Assembly: GCA_002418835.1 (NCBI GenBank)
Contig: DIEX01000031.1
Span: 507,773 to 571,772 of the forward strand
Direction of reading: 5' to 3'
Length of the DNA: 64,000 nucleotides
Origin: Spirochaetia bacterium UBA5763
GTDB taxonomy: Bacteria > Spirochaetota > UBA4802 > UBA5550
Under the pieces are notes generated by a model that saw nothing but the letters and a program-made list of their open reading frames with translations, was not told the origin of the DNA and made no database searches. Shown piece after piece: positions 36,438 to 44,655 of this stretch; position 1 is the first letter of the stretch; each line of letters opens with the position of its first letter. A program made the translations under genes and the position numbers.

Positions 36438-37661
36438 ATGAAAACAAGCACAATACCTGAAGTAATTGAAGAGATTAGAAACGGCAGAATGATCATCCTT
36501 GTGGACAACGAAGACAGGGAGAATGAAGGGGACCTCGTTATAGCAGCGGAACACTGCACTCCGGAAATAATAAACTTTATGGCAAAATATGGAAGAGGAC
36601 TGATATGCGTTCCAATGACTCACCAGAGGGCAGCTAAACTGGGCTTAGACCTGATGGTTCAGGAAAACACGGATAAATACGGCACTGCATTCACTGTTTC
36701 TGTTGACGCGCAGGAGGGTACAACTACCGGCATTTCAGCTCCTGACAGATCAAAAACAGTCCAGGTGCTAATTGATGATTCAACCCAGCCGGAGGATCTG
36801 AGAAAGCCAGGTCATATATTTCCTCTTTCCGCAAGGAAAGGGGGCGTTCTGGTAAGAGCAGGACACACTGAAGGAGCCGTTGACCTCCCGAGACTCGCAG
36901 GGCTGAAACCTGCGGGAGTTATCTGTGAAATACTTAATGATGACGGCACAATGGCGCGCAGGCCTCAACTTGATAAATTTGCGCAGGAGCACAATCTCAA
37001 AATCGCAACAATTTCAGATCTTATTAAATACAGGCAGCATAAGGAGAGGCTTGTACACAGGATCTCCGAAGCGGACATGCCCACAGATTACGGCAACTTC
37101 AAAATATATGCTTATGAATCAGAGGTTGAAGATAAAACTCACATAGCGCTTGTTAAAGGGAATATCGAAGGGGCTGATGAAGTACCTGTTCGCGTGCACT
37201 CCGAATGCCTCACAGGGGATGTTTTCGGCTCCAGACGATGCGACTGCGGTTCTCAGCTTCATAAAGCCATGGAATATATTGAAAAACATGGCACAGGGGT
37301 TATACTCTACCTGAGGCAGGAGGGGCGCGGAATAGGTCTGGGGAACAAGATAAAGGCGTATCATCTTCAGGACAAAGGGCTTGACACTGTTGAAGCCAAC
37401 ATCAAATTAGGATTCCCTTCAGATTTAAGAAATTACGGAATCGGCGCACAGATACTTGTTGACCTGGGATGCACGAAAATAAAACTGATCACAAACAATC
37501 CCAAGAAGATAATAGGAATTGAAGGTTACGGCCTTGAAGTAACAGGGAGAATACCTGTGGAGATCACACCCCGTGAAGAGAACAGGTTCTATCTTGAGAC
37601 GAAAAGAGACCGCATGGGGCACCTGATTTTAGGCAACGGAGATCAGGAAGAGAAAAACTGA
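36438..37661 (+). CDS. ribBA: Bifunctional 3,4-dihydroxy-2-butanone-4-phosphate synthase / GTP cyclohydrolase II
   Basis: 407 residues. The N-terminal RibB domain (about 1-200) has VDNEDRENEGDLVIAAE, GRGLICVP, DRSKTVQ and GHIFPLSARKGGVLVRAGHT. The C-terminal RibA domain (about 205-400) has the zinc cysteines in SECLTGDVFGSRRCDCG and the motifs LRQEGRGIGLGNKIKAY and SDLRNYGIGAQIL. It provides both precursors of riboflavin. CTGGAG precedes the ATG. It is the only rib gene in the window and is controlled by the FMN riboswitch. The TTG-started regulator follows 25 bp later. Confidence 0.97.
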   Translation: MKTSTIPEVIEEIRNGRMIILVDNEDRENEGDLVIAAEHCTPEIINFMAKYGRGLICVPMTHQRAAKLGLDLMVQENTDKYGTAFTVSVDAQEGTTTGISAPDRSKTVQVLIDDSTQPEDLRKPGHIFPLSARKGGVLVRAGHTEGAVDLPRLAGLKPAGVICEILNDDGTMARRPQLDKFAQEHNLKIATISDLIKYRQHKERLVHRISEADMPTDYGNFKIYAYESEVEDKTHIALVKGNIEGADEVPVRVHSECLTGDVFGSRRCDCGSQLHKAMEYIEKHGTGVILYLRQEGRGIGLGNKIKAYHLQDKGLDTVEANIKLGFPSDLRNYGIGAQILVDLGCTKIKLITNNPKKIIGIEGYGLEVTGRIPVEITPREENRFYLETKRDRMGHLILGNGDQEEKN

Positions 37662-37685
37662 TAAACTTTAACCGGAAGAAAGATA

Positions 37686-38603
37686 TTGGCAGATAACAGG
37701 CTACCGACTATACTTGTTGTTGATGATGAAGAGGTAATCAGATTCACAATACAGAAAAAACTCTCCCGGATGGGATTCAACGTAATCTCATTCGAGAAGG
37801 GTGAAGATGTAATATATTACCTTAAGAGTACACCAGATGAAGCTGACCTGATCATAACAGACATAAAGCTTCGTAAAATGGACGGAATTGAGCTTCTCCG
37901 CAAAGTCAACGCACTTGAGAAGCCTGTTCCTGTACTTATCATAAGCGGACACGGAAATGTTGAGGATGCAATCAGGGCGCTCAGGTATGGGGCCAGTGAT
38001 TATATCCGTAAACCTTTTGACATAAACGACCTCACATCTTCAGTAAGATCAATACTCAAGCGGAAGCATGAGAAAAAGCTTTATGAAAGTCTGGGACAAT
38101 ATAAGATATACGCAAAGCAGGTGCTTGTTATCCCTAATGACTCCAATCTCATCAATACAATGTCTTTCAATCTCACAAAAGATCTTGTTCCTGCGGGTCT
38201 TTTCAATTACACAACATCTGAAAATATCGCCCTTTCACTGAAAGAGGCCATAACCAATGCCATGTTTCATGGAAACTGCGAGATAGATTCATCAGTACGC
38301 GAGACGGGGGGGATAAAACTTTTCAATGAAGAATTTGAAAAAAGAAAAAGTTTAACCCCCTACAGCGAAAGGACGATAAAAATTACATACGAGCTTACAC
38401 CGGAATATGTGTACTACGAGATTGAGGACCAGGGGAAAGGATTTAACTATAAAGCCCTCCCTGACCCGAGGGACCCGGAGAACTTTTTTAAAAACTGCGG
38501 AAGGGGACTTTTAATCATCAGGATACATATGGATGAAATAAGCTGGAACGAAACAGGCACCACCATAAGACTTAAAAAATACAAAGTAAACAGAAACGGT
38601 TAA
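37686..38603 (+). CDS. Response regulator with C-terminal RsbW-like ATPase domain
   Basis: 305 residues: a REC domain (about 8-125) with Asp59 in LIITDIKLRKMDG and Lys in IRKPF, then an anti-sigma-type HATPase domain (about 150-300) with N box ALSLKEAITNAMFHGN, IEDQGKGFNY and GRGLLIIRIHMDE. This architecture suggests that phosphorylation of REC controls a serine kinase or anti-sigma activity in a partner-switching pathway. No anti-anti-sigma partner (STAS) gene is nearby. The start is TTG at 37686 with a GGAAG ribosome site; no ATG is near. mtnA follows 10 bp later. Confidence 0.85.
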   Translation: MADNRLPTILVVDDEEVIRFTIQKKLSRMGFNVISFEKGEDVIYYLKSTPDEADLIITDIKLRKMDGIELLRKVNALEKPVPVLIISGHGNVEDAIRALRYGASDYIRKPFDINDLTSSVRSILKRKHEKKLYESLGQYKIYAKQVLVIPNDSNLINTMSFNLTKDLVPAGLFNYTTSENIALSLKEAITNAMFHGNCEIDSSVRETGGIKLFNEEFEKRKSLTPYSERTIKITYELTPEYVYYEIEDQGKGFNYKALPDPRDPENFFKNCGRGLLIIRIHMDEISWNETGTTIRLKKYKVNRNG

Positions 38604-38613
38604 CGGGGGAATA

Positions 38614-39636
38614 ATGGAAACAGTAAAATGGAACGGCGATTCAATAACAATTCTGGATCAGAGGCTCCTCCCTTTAAAAGAGGTATATAATACATACAGG
38701 GACCATCACGACATAGCTGAGGCAATAGTCAGCATGGAGACAAGGGGCGCCCCCGCTATTGGTATTACAGCGGCAATGGGTATTGCCCTTGCAGCAAAGA
38801 ATATGACAGTGAAAGATGCTGAAACATTTAAAACAGAGATGGAGCGGGTTTTCACACTTTTCGCGGGGACCAGGCCCACAGCAGTTAACCTGTTCTGGAC
38901 AATCAACCGGATGAAGAAGATTGTATCATCAATGAATGATATTGACGAAACACGGGAAAAACTGGAAAGTGAAGCTGTACTCATTCTTACCGAAGATATA
39001 GCAGCCAATAAACAGATGGGACACAATGGAGCAAGATTCCTTGAGGATGGAGATGTTGTTATGACTCACTGCAACGCCGGGGCCCTTGCAACAGGGGGTT
39101 ACGGCACAGCGTTAGGTGTTATCCGCGCAGCCATTGAGGAGGGTAAAAAGATTGAGGTTTATTCCTGCGAAACACGCCCGTACCTTCAGGGCGCCAGGCT
39201 CACAACGTGGGAACTCCTGAAAGACAATATCCCTGTAACACTGATCACTGACAACATGTCAGGATATTTCATGAAAAACGGAACAATTAAAAAAGTTATA
39301 GTGGGAGCCGACAGGATCGCAAGAAACGGCGACACTGCAAATAAAATCGGAACATATACTCATTCAGTTGTAGCAAAGGAACATGGAATACCTTTTCTTG
39401 TGGCAGCACCCATGTCTACTCTTGACCCTGACACTGAAACAGGTGACAGCATTGTAATTGAGCAAAGGAGTATTGAAGAGGTTGCATTTGTAAGAAACGT
39501 ACAGATTGCCCCTGAAGGTGTGAAGATAAAAAATCCATCATTTGATGTTACACCCGCAGCAAACATAACAGCAATCATAACAGAAAAGGGTGTAATTGAA
39601 CACCCCGCAGGTAAAGGGATCATGGGATTGTTTTAA
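38614..39636 (+). CDS. mtnA: S-methyl-5-thioribose-1-phosphate isomerase
   Basis: 340 residues of the eIF2B-like sugar-phosphate isomerase family. It converts methylthioribose-1-phosphate to methylthioribulose-1-phosphate in methionine salvage. Motifs seen: SMETRGAPAIGITAAMG, MTHCNAGALATGGYGTALG with the catalytic Cys, and VGADRIARNGDTANKIGTY with the catalytic Asp. CGGGGGA precedes ATG 38614. Its end overlaps the convergent prepilin peptidase gene by 4 bp. No other methionine-salvage gene is in the window. Confidence 0.94.
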   Translation: METVKWNGDSITILDQRLLPLKEVYNTYRDHHDIAEAIVSMETRGAPAIGITAAMGIALAAKNMTVKDAETFKTEMERVFTLFAGTRPTAVNLFWTINRMKKIVSSMNDIDETREKLESEAVLILTEDIAANKQMGHNGARFLEDGDVVMTHCNAGALATGGYGTALGVIRAAIEEGKKIEVYSCETRPYLQGARLTTWELLKDNIPVTLITDNMSGYFMKNGTIKKVIVGADRIARNGDTANKIGTYTHSVVAKEHGIPFLVAAPMSTLDPDTETGDSIVIEQRSIEEVAFVRNVQIAPEGVKIKNPSFDVTPAANITAIITEKGVIEHPAGKGIMGLF

Positions 39637-40388
39637 TTCCTGTAATAAACCAGCAGAATCGTATCACCGAATAACAGCGTAATAATAATCCCCGCAGCGA
39701 TAAATGGCGCGAAGGGGATTTTAATCCTGAAATTCCTCCCCTTTACCAGGGCGAATGCAACACCGAAAATGGCCCCTGAAATCAGCGACACTTCAAGGAG
39801 CACTATACTCATCTCAAGTCCCAGAAGAAAACCTGCTGCAGCATAAAGTTTGATGTCCCCTCCACCGAAAGCTCCGGGAAATATCAGCAGCATAAGAATA
39901 AAAAAAACTGTAAGGATTGCAAACCCGTATACATTATCCAGTATATCGTGATGCAGCAGAACAGGATATAACGAGAGTATAAAAAACAGAACAACCAGCG
40001 ACGGAGGTATAACCAGGCTCTTAATATCAATAATCGCGATGCATAAACATAATGCGGAGATTATATATATATTAACAGATAATAAACTGCGTCCATGAAA
40101 CAGCGCCACCGCAACAGCCAGCATTCCAAAGACAATCTCCCATAGTGGATATGAAAGCGGCACCCGCTCTCCGCATTTCGCGCATCTCCCCCGCAGCAGA
40201 AAGTATCCAGCCACAGGTATAAGCCCCGCGAAACCCACAGCCTCCCGGCATTGGGGGCATATTGATCTGGAGAACAGCGCTTTAACCGGGGATTCCCTCA
40301 TCATACCGGATGAATACCTTAGTGCAAGAGTGTAAAAGAAACTCCCGGCAAAAGTTCCGGCAGAAAAAATAATAAGAAGTTCAATCAT
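39633..40388 (-). CDS. Prepilin peptidase (A24 family)
   Basis: 251 residues, polytopic. The cytoplasmic N-terminal domain has two CxxC pairs (CPQC and CAKC, about residues 45-72) for zinc. The catalytic aspartates lie in CIAIIDIKSLVIPPSLV and in FGGGDIKLYAAAGFLLG, the PilD pattern. It cuts the leader of type IV prepilins or type II secretion pseudopilins at the inner membrane. No pilin or secretion gene is nearby. It lies 3 bp after the tandem outer-membrane genes, so it is probably co-transcribed with them. Confidence 0.85.
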   Translation of the reverse strand: MIELLIIFSAGTFAGSFFYTLALRYSSGMMRESPVKALFSRSICPQCREAVGFAGLIPVAGYFLLRGRCAKCGERVPLSYPLWEIVFGMLAVAVALFHGRSLLSVNIYIISALCLCIAIIDIKSLVIPPSLVVLFFILSLYPVLLHHDILDNVYGFAILTVFFILMLLIFPGAFGGGDIKLYAAAGFLLGLEMSIVLLEVSLISGAIFGVAFALVKGRNFRIKIPFAPFIAAGIIITLLFGDTILLVYYRN

Positions 40389-40391
40389 ATA

Positions 40392-41120
40392 TTATAATCC
40401 GGTGTCCACAGTGTAGTTTATGCCAAAGGCAATTTCAAATGTATCGAGGCCGAGCTTTATCTCCGAGTTTTTGTTTTCGCTCTCCACAGAGAGACTTTTG
40501 CTCATGTAGCGGGTATATTCAAATAACACCGAGTAGTTTCTGTCAAGTATCACCTCTGTACCGAGCTTAAAATGAAAACCGGGGATATAAGCTGAATAAC
40601 TGTTGGTTTTATCAGGAATGTTAGAAAACATTGCAGGTGAACCGGGATTGCTCTGTGTAATCTCAAGCATGATGAAACTCACATTAAAACCTCCGGCCAT
40701 ATAAAACCTGGTTCTTTTACCTGCCGGGATTACCACACCGGCTGACAGAGGGAACGTAAATCTTGAATATTCAATCTCTATTTTGTTTTCAGGAGCTGCC
40801 GCAGGTTTAACAGAGCCTGTTTCATTATAAAAAAGAGTAGCTGAATACTCCCAGCCTAATTGCAGCATCAGCCTGTCATAGAGATAGCGGAAGTTAAGTG
40901 TAAGTGAGGGAGCATAGTAAGACGACATCTCCTCCACTTCAGCGGCAGGATCACCTGCCTTAATAATCCTCATTTCGTAATTCAGATTATCAACAACTTT
41001 CCCTGCGCTCCCCCCTTTTGCGTCAACACCAAGGAGTATACCGGTACTGAAAGAGCCTGCCGGAAAAACCGGCACCCCCAGTAAAAGAAAAATTATAATT
41101 GCTGTTATGTACCTGATCAT
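40392..41120 (-). CDS. Outer-membrane beta-barrel protein, third of a tandem trio
   Basis: 242 residues with a signal peptide (MIRYITAIIIFLLLGVPVF PAG region). Alternating hydrophobic and polar beta strands include SLTLNFRYLYDRLMLQLGWE, FTFPLSAGVVIPAGKRTRFY and SVLFEYTRYMSKSL. It ends in a strand-like LDTFEIAFGINYTVD. This is the look of small eight- to ten-stranded porin-like barrels of unknown specificity. Related genes lie at 41127 and 41849, in one operon with the prepilin peptidase. Confidence 0.72.
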   Translation of the reverse strand: MIRYITAIIIFLLLGVPVFPAGSFSTGILLGVDAKGGSAGKVVDNLNYEMRIIKAGDPAAEVEEMSSYYAPSLTLNFRYLYDRLMLQLGWEYSATLFYNETGSVKPAAAPENKIEIEYSRFTFPLSAGVVIPAGKRTRFYMAGGFNVSFIMLEITQSNPGSPAMFSNIPDKTNSYSAYIPGFHFKLGTEVILDRNYSVLFEYTRYMSKSLSVESENKNSEIKLGLDTFEIAFGINYTVDTGL

Positions 41121-41126
41121 CTCTTA

Positions 41127-41846
41127 TCAGTCCGCCTGAAAATCGTAGAAGAAGATCAGCCCCGCAGTAAAGCTGAAGCCTGTAAAATCGATACGCGTGT
41201 AATCGTTCCCGTTTTCAATGATACTGCTTCTGCCGTAAAGATACGTAATACCGCAGAAAAGAGCTGCCCTGTCAGTCAGAATATATTCACAGCCGAGTTC
41301 AGCTACAAGAGGGATTCCGTAACCGCTGAATGTAGCATCGTACTCAATTGAATCAGACTTAAAGCTGCTGCTGAATGTGCCGTATGCGTAAGCAGCTCCC
41401 CCTCCGGCGAAGATTCGCACTTCGTCCCAGTAATCTATTACAATACCTGCTGTTACAGGTATATAATAAAACCAGAGAGAGTAATCCACATCAACCTTCT
41501 CGTCTCCCGCGCCGAAGTCATTGATTGTTGACCCTGAACCGCCTGCACAGGAGTAGACGATATCAGCTCCGCTCTTGAAATACAATGCATCACCAGTGTA
41601 CCTGAGTTCCGCTCCGGCCACCGCGCCCACAGGCTTCTCTATTGTGGACACTTTGATTCCGGACTTTGACCTGTTAATGTCGTTTATCCCGTCATATACA
41701 TCGAGGTGTTCAGCCTGCCACCCGGTATGCATGGAACCGCCGATCTCCGGAGCGAATCCCCCTTTAAAAAGGATCGATACCGAAGATCCGAAAACCTCAG
41801 CAGAGGCGGCAATTATAATAAACGCTGTATATATTTTTATCTTCAT
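41127..41846 (-). CDS. Outer-membrane beta-barrel protein, second of a tandem trio
   Basis: About 239 residues with signal peptide MKIKIYTAFIIIAASAEVFG. Barrel-type strands include SLWFYYIPVTAGIVIDYW and PLVAELGCEYILTDRAALF, ending LIFFYDFQAD. A GTG at 41852 overlapping the upstream TGA would add two residues; the ATG at 41846 is my choice. Its strand pattern resembles the two neighbours, so the three may be ancient duplicates. Specificity is unknown. Confidence 0.72.
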   Translation of the reverse strand: MKIKIYTAFIIIAASAEVFGSSVSILFKGGFAPEIGGSMHTGWQAEHLDVYDGINDINRSKSGIKVSTIEKPVGAVAGAELRYTGDALYFKSGADIVYSCAGGSGSTINDFGAGDEKVDVDYSLWFYYIPVTAGIVIDYWDEVRIFAGGGAAYAYGTFSSSFKSDSIEYDATFSGYGIPLVAELGCEYILTDRAALFCGITYLYGRSSIIENGNDYTRIDFTGFSFTAGLIFFYDFQAD

Positions 41847-41848
41847 TG

Positions 41849-42475
41849 TCACTGGTATCTGTTAAAATGATATATTACTCCGAACCTGAACCGGTTCCCT
41901 GTATAATCAATACAGTAATCATCATAAACTCCTGAGGCAGATGCAACAGGAGAACTCGCCGCAGCCATATATTCCCATTCGAAGATAAATGACGCGTCGT
42001 TGTAAATCTCAGACTCCACACCTGCAAGAAACCCGAAACCGAAGAGCTGTTCACTGATTCTGTTTTTTTTATCTGTCTTAACATAACCTGTCCCGAAAAT
42101 GTACGAGCCCCCTCCGCCGAGATAAAAAAAACCGTAACCCCTGATCGGAAGGTTGAGCCCCGCATAAACCGGAACCTCATAAAATGATAGAGATGTTTCA
42201 ATCATATCCCCGGTGTACCTGTTATACACCCTCCCCTTTTCGACAGGATGAGAATACTCGCACCCTGAACGGAAGAAGAGAAACCCCATATCCAGCTTAA
42301 AAGCAGCTCCGATTGAAAGGTTCTGCTCAGTATCAGCATCCACACCTGATTTATCAGAGAGATTCCCAGTGTCGTACTGATAGCCCGCAGTGACCCCTGC
42401 TGAAATTTTTCCGTCAGCCATGAGTGCTCCCTGCGCTATGAGGAATGCTGCAATTGTAAAGATTATCTTTTTCAT
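41849..42475 (-). CDS. Outer-membrane beta-barrel protein, first of a tandem trio
   Basis: 208 residues with signal peptide MKKIIFTIAAFLIAQGALMA. Barrel strands include FKLDMGFLFFRSGCEYSHP and EVPVYAGLNLPIRGYGFFYL. The end is FRFGVIYHFNRYQ. It is the first gene of the minus-strand unit of three barrels plus prepilin peptidase, and the divergent repeat-rich region lies upstream. The ribosome site is weak. Confidence 0.72.
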   Translation of the reverse strand: MKKIIFTIAAFLIAQGALMADGKISAGVTAGYQYDTGNLSDKSGVDADTEQNLSIGAAFKLDMGFLFFRSGCEYSHPVEKGRVYNRYTGDMIETSLSFYEVPVYAGLNLPIRGYGFFYLGGGGSYIFGTGYVKTDKKNRISEQLFGFGFLAGVESEIYNDASFIFEWEYMAAASSPVASASGVYDDYCIDYTGNRFRFGVIYHFNRYQ

Positions 42476-42530
42476 AGGTACTGTATAAAGATCGCCATAA
42501 ATTATGAAATATTAAAGTCTTTTATTATAA

Positions 42531-42577
42531 TAACCCTCAGCCAGCAAGGGTTGCAACCCCTTGCTGGCTGAGGGTTA
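42531..42577. repeat. Near-perfect 47-bp palindrome
   Basis: A 20-bp arm TAACCCTCAGCCAGCAAGGG (42531-42550), a centre TTGCAAC, then the exact reverse complement (42558-42577). It lies in the divergent promoter region between two operons, where no terminator is needed, and no T-run follows. It may be a palindromic repeat element or a protein or DNA-structure site. Confidence 0.85.
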
Positions 42578-42579
42578 AA

Positions 42580-42768
42580 TTCAATACAAATCACATTGAA
42601 ATCAATGCAAATTCAGTCGAATCCAATACAAATCACATTGAAATCAATGCAAATTCAGTTGAATTCAATACAAAACATATTGAAATCAATACAAATCCAA
42701 TTGAATTCAATATAGTTTACATCAACACTGATATAAACTATATTGAATCCGATATAAATATTATTGAA
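42580..42768. repeat. Nine-unit 21-bp tandem repeat array
   Basis: Nine consecutive units of exactly 21 bp without any insertion or deletion. The best-conserved form is the dyad TTCAAT-N9-ATTGAA. The first four units alternate between two subtypes (a 42-bp higher order), and later units diverge progressively. The first and third, and second and fourth, units differ by one base each. 21 bp is two helical turns. The array lies directly after the palindrome. One forward frame through it is open and would read as a heptapeptide repeat, but it has no start codon. Confidence 0.9.
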
Positions 42769-42780
42769 ACAGCAAAATTA

Positions 42781-43013
42781 TCTCTCGCGAAGACGCTAAA
42801 GCGCAAAGAAAAGAATTAAAAGGAGAGAGGATTTTAAAAAATCCCATCTGATTTTATCTTTAGAGCTGCAATCTATTCTGCCCAGAAAACGTAAAATTAC
42901 TGTATAATAACAGATTTCTCACCCGAAAAATTGAAGGGGGTTCGAAATGACATCTTTACCCCCCTAAACTTCTGCTGCCCTTTGAATCAGTATCCCGTCT
43001 AAATATAAAAAAA
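42781..43013. other. Rest of the divergent intergenic region, with repeat fragments
   Basis: Holds TCTCTCGCGAAGACGCTAAA at 42781 on, a copy of the dispersed CGCAAAG-type repeat, and GATTTCTCACCCGAAAAATT running to AAATGACA (42911-42953), a half element of the TGTCAT/ATGACA family also present at 47300-47338. No gene was seen. Confidence 0.6.
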
Positions 43014-43041
43014 TTGACAAAAACAGCCTTGAAAATAGATT
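43014..43041 (+). promoter_or_regulatory. Candidate promoter of the Cache-like lipoprotein gene
   Basis: Consensus TTGACA (43014-43019) and TAGATT (43036-43041) with 16-bp spacing. It lies 25 bp before the start codon. Confidence 0.4.
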
Positions 43042-43065
43042 TCCATAGAATGATAATATAGCGTC

Positions 43066-43488
43066 ATGAAGAGAATTTATACAATAACAACGTTAATAAT
43101 TGCGATGTTCTGCGGCTGCGCTACAGAGCATGTGAGAACTATTGACACGCTGGAAGCAAAAATCTCGGAAACAGCTGCTGAGCTTAAACAGAATAATAAT
43201 TTCAGTGAACTCGAAAAGTATAACAGATCAGGGAGAGGATACTACTACATTCTGAATAAAAACGGAATAGTAGTATACCACCCGGGTAAAGGGCTCATCG
43301 GCAGTGACTTCAGCAGGTTCGGCTTTGTACGCAAAATCCTGCTGGAGAAAAACGGCTGCATCAGGTCAGAAGCAGGGTCTGTTTCTCGGATTATTATTTT
43401 CAGGGAGAAAGCCGGGGATGAAATCCTCTGTTACACCATACCTGAAAATGAAATAACCGGCGCAGAAAAATGTGAAAAATATGAGTAA
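43066..43488 (+). CDS. Small lipoprotein with Cache-like segment
   Basis: 140 residues. The signal peptide ends in lipobox MFCGC (Cys 18). A coiled-coil-like stretch is followed by YYYILNKNGIVVYHPGKGLIGSD (split here: YYYILNKNGIVV, YHPGKGLIGSD), which resembles the core strand and HPN-type loop of Cache sensor domains. The rest of a full Cache domain is short. It is probably a periplasmic lipoprotein that binds a small ligand; partner and ligand are unknown. Confidence 0.6.
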   Translation: MKRIYTITTLIIAMFCGCATEHVRTIDTLEAKISETAAELKQNNNFSELEKYNRSGRGYYYILNKNGIVVYHPGKGLIGSDFSRFGFVRKILLEKNGCIRSEAGSVSRIIIFREKAGDEILCYTIPENEITGAEKCEKYE

Positions 43489-43788
43489 TTATTCCTAAAA
43501 GAATTATAAGGATAAAAAACTCTATATTTTAACTAGGCTTAACAATGTTATTCTAGTAAAAATTTTGTCATTCCGGTTTTGCATCTTCAGTTCGTGCAAA
43601 TACCGGAATCTCATAGATTAATATTATGAGATACCGGCATTCTACCCCAAGGGTACTTCTTCGCTACGCTCAGGGCGCGCACGCTACAGCCGGCATGACA
43701 GAGAGTTTTATTAATACCTTTGCACTAAAAATTATGTTGAAGAATAAATATTGGAAAAATATGAAGATTAAAATAAAGAGGGAGTTAA
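43489..43788. other. Intergenic region with a dispersed palindromic repeat
   Basis: Contains an element from TGTCATTCCGG (43566) to CCGGCATGACA (ending 43700), with an inner pair CCGGAATCTCATA / TATGAGATACCGG. The whole can fold into a long imperfect hairpin. Such TGTCAT ... ATGACA elements recur at 47.2 and 56.9 kb. No gene was seen. Confidence 0.7.
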
Positions 43789-44643
43789 ATGATCGATTTT
43801 AAATCAGTAGTTTTTTCAGGAGGGGGGAGCAGGTGTCTCTGGCAGATAGGATTCTGGGACACAGTTGCTCCTGCGATAAAGCTGAAGCCGGAGATTATGG
43901 CCGGGGTCAGTGCAGGTGCAGCAATGGCAGGGATGATCGCCACAGGGACATCAACTATCGGGATAAGGTTAATCAAGGAAGCCACTTCAGCCAATAAAAG
44001 AAATTTCTATATGCAGAACATCATCCGGAGGGAATCTTCATTCCCTCATTACAGGATATACCGGAACACGATACTAAGCGCCATAGACAGCGCAGCCCTC
44101 AAAAAGCTGAAAAACGGTCCTGAGGTTAGAGTGATATTCGCACACCCGCCGTTCTACTTAGGTGCGCGTACCGGCACATTCATCGGGCTCCTCTCTTATG
44201 TGGTGGAAAAGTACACCACACGCCCTGTACACCCGAAGCTCGCTTCAAAACTTGGATACACATACACAGTTGCGCGGCTCAATGACTGCAAAACAGCAGA
44301 GGAGGCGGCAGACTTAATAATCTGTTCATCATGTACTCCGCCATTTGTCCCCATAATGCGGCACAACGGCAGGATCGCCTTAGACGGAGGGATCATTGAT
44401 AACGTCCCTGTGTCGGCTGTGGGAGCTGAGGAAAGCCGGGGCAGAATGCTTATCATGATGTCAAGGATACACAGGGATGACAGGATACCGAAGGTTCCGG
44501 GTAGAGTATACGTTCAACCCTCAGTTACTCCTCCAATCGGAAAATGGGACTATACAAGTCCCGACGGACTACAGGGGGCTTATGACAGGGGGAGATATGA
44601 CGGAGACCTTTTCCTCAAGAAATACAGAAACGGGGAGATTTAA
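43789..44643 (+). CDS. Patatin-like phospholipase
   Basis: 284 residues with the Ser-Asp dyad of patatins: the oxyanion glycine loop SGGGSRCLWQIG (10-21), nucleophile Ser41 in AGVSAGA, and Asp199 in LDGGIIDN. It should hydrolyse acyl esters of lipids. No signal peptide is present, so it is cytosolic or delivered by other means. GGGAG lies before ATG 43789. Neighbours give no hint of a specific pathway. Confidence 0.9.
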   Translation: MIDFKSVVFSGGGSRCLWQIGFWDTVAPAIKLKPEIMAGVSAGAAMAGMIATGTSTIGIRLIKEATSANKRNFYMQNIIRRESSFPHYRIYRNTILSAIDSAALKKLKNGPEVRVIFAHPPFYLGARTGTFIGLLSYVVEKYTTRPVHPKLASKLGYTYTVARLNDCKTAEEAADLIICSSCTPPFVPIMRHNGRIALDGGIIDNVPVSAVGAEESRGRMLIMMSRIHRDDRIPKVPGRVYVQPSVTPPIGKWDYTSPDGLQGAYDRGRYDGDLFLKKYRNGEI

Positions 44644-44655
44644 AAAAAAATTTCT

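Noticed and set aside
42580..42768. CRISPR array or ordinary protein-coding gene
   Set aside because: The units are contiguous without spacers, so it is not CRISPR. The open frame through the array has no ATG, GTG or TTG start after the preceding stop, so I did not call a gene.
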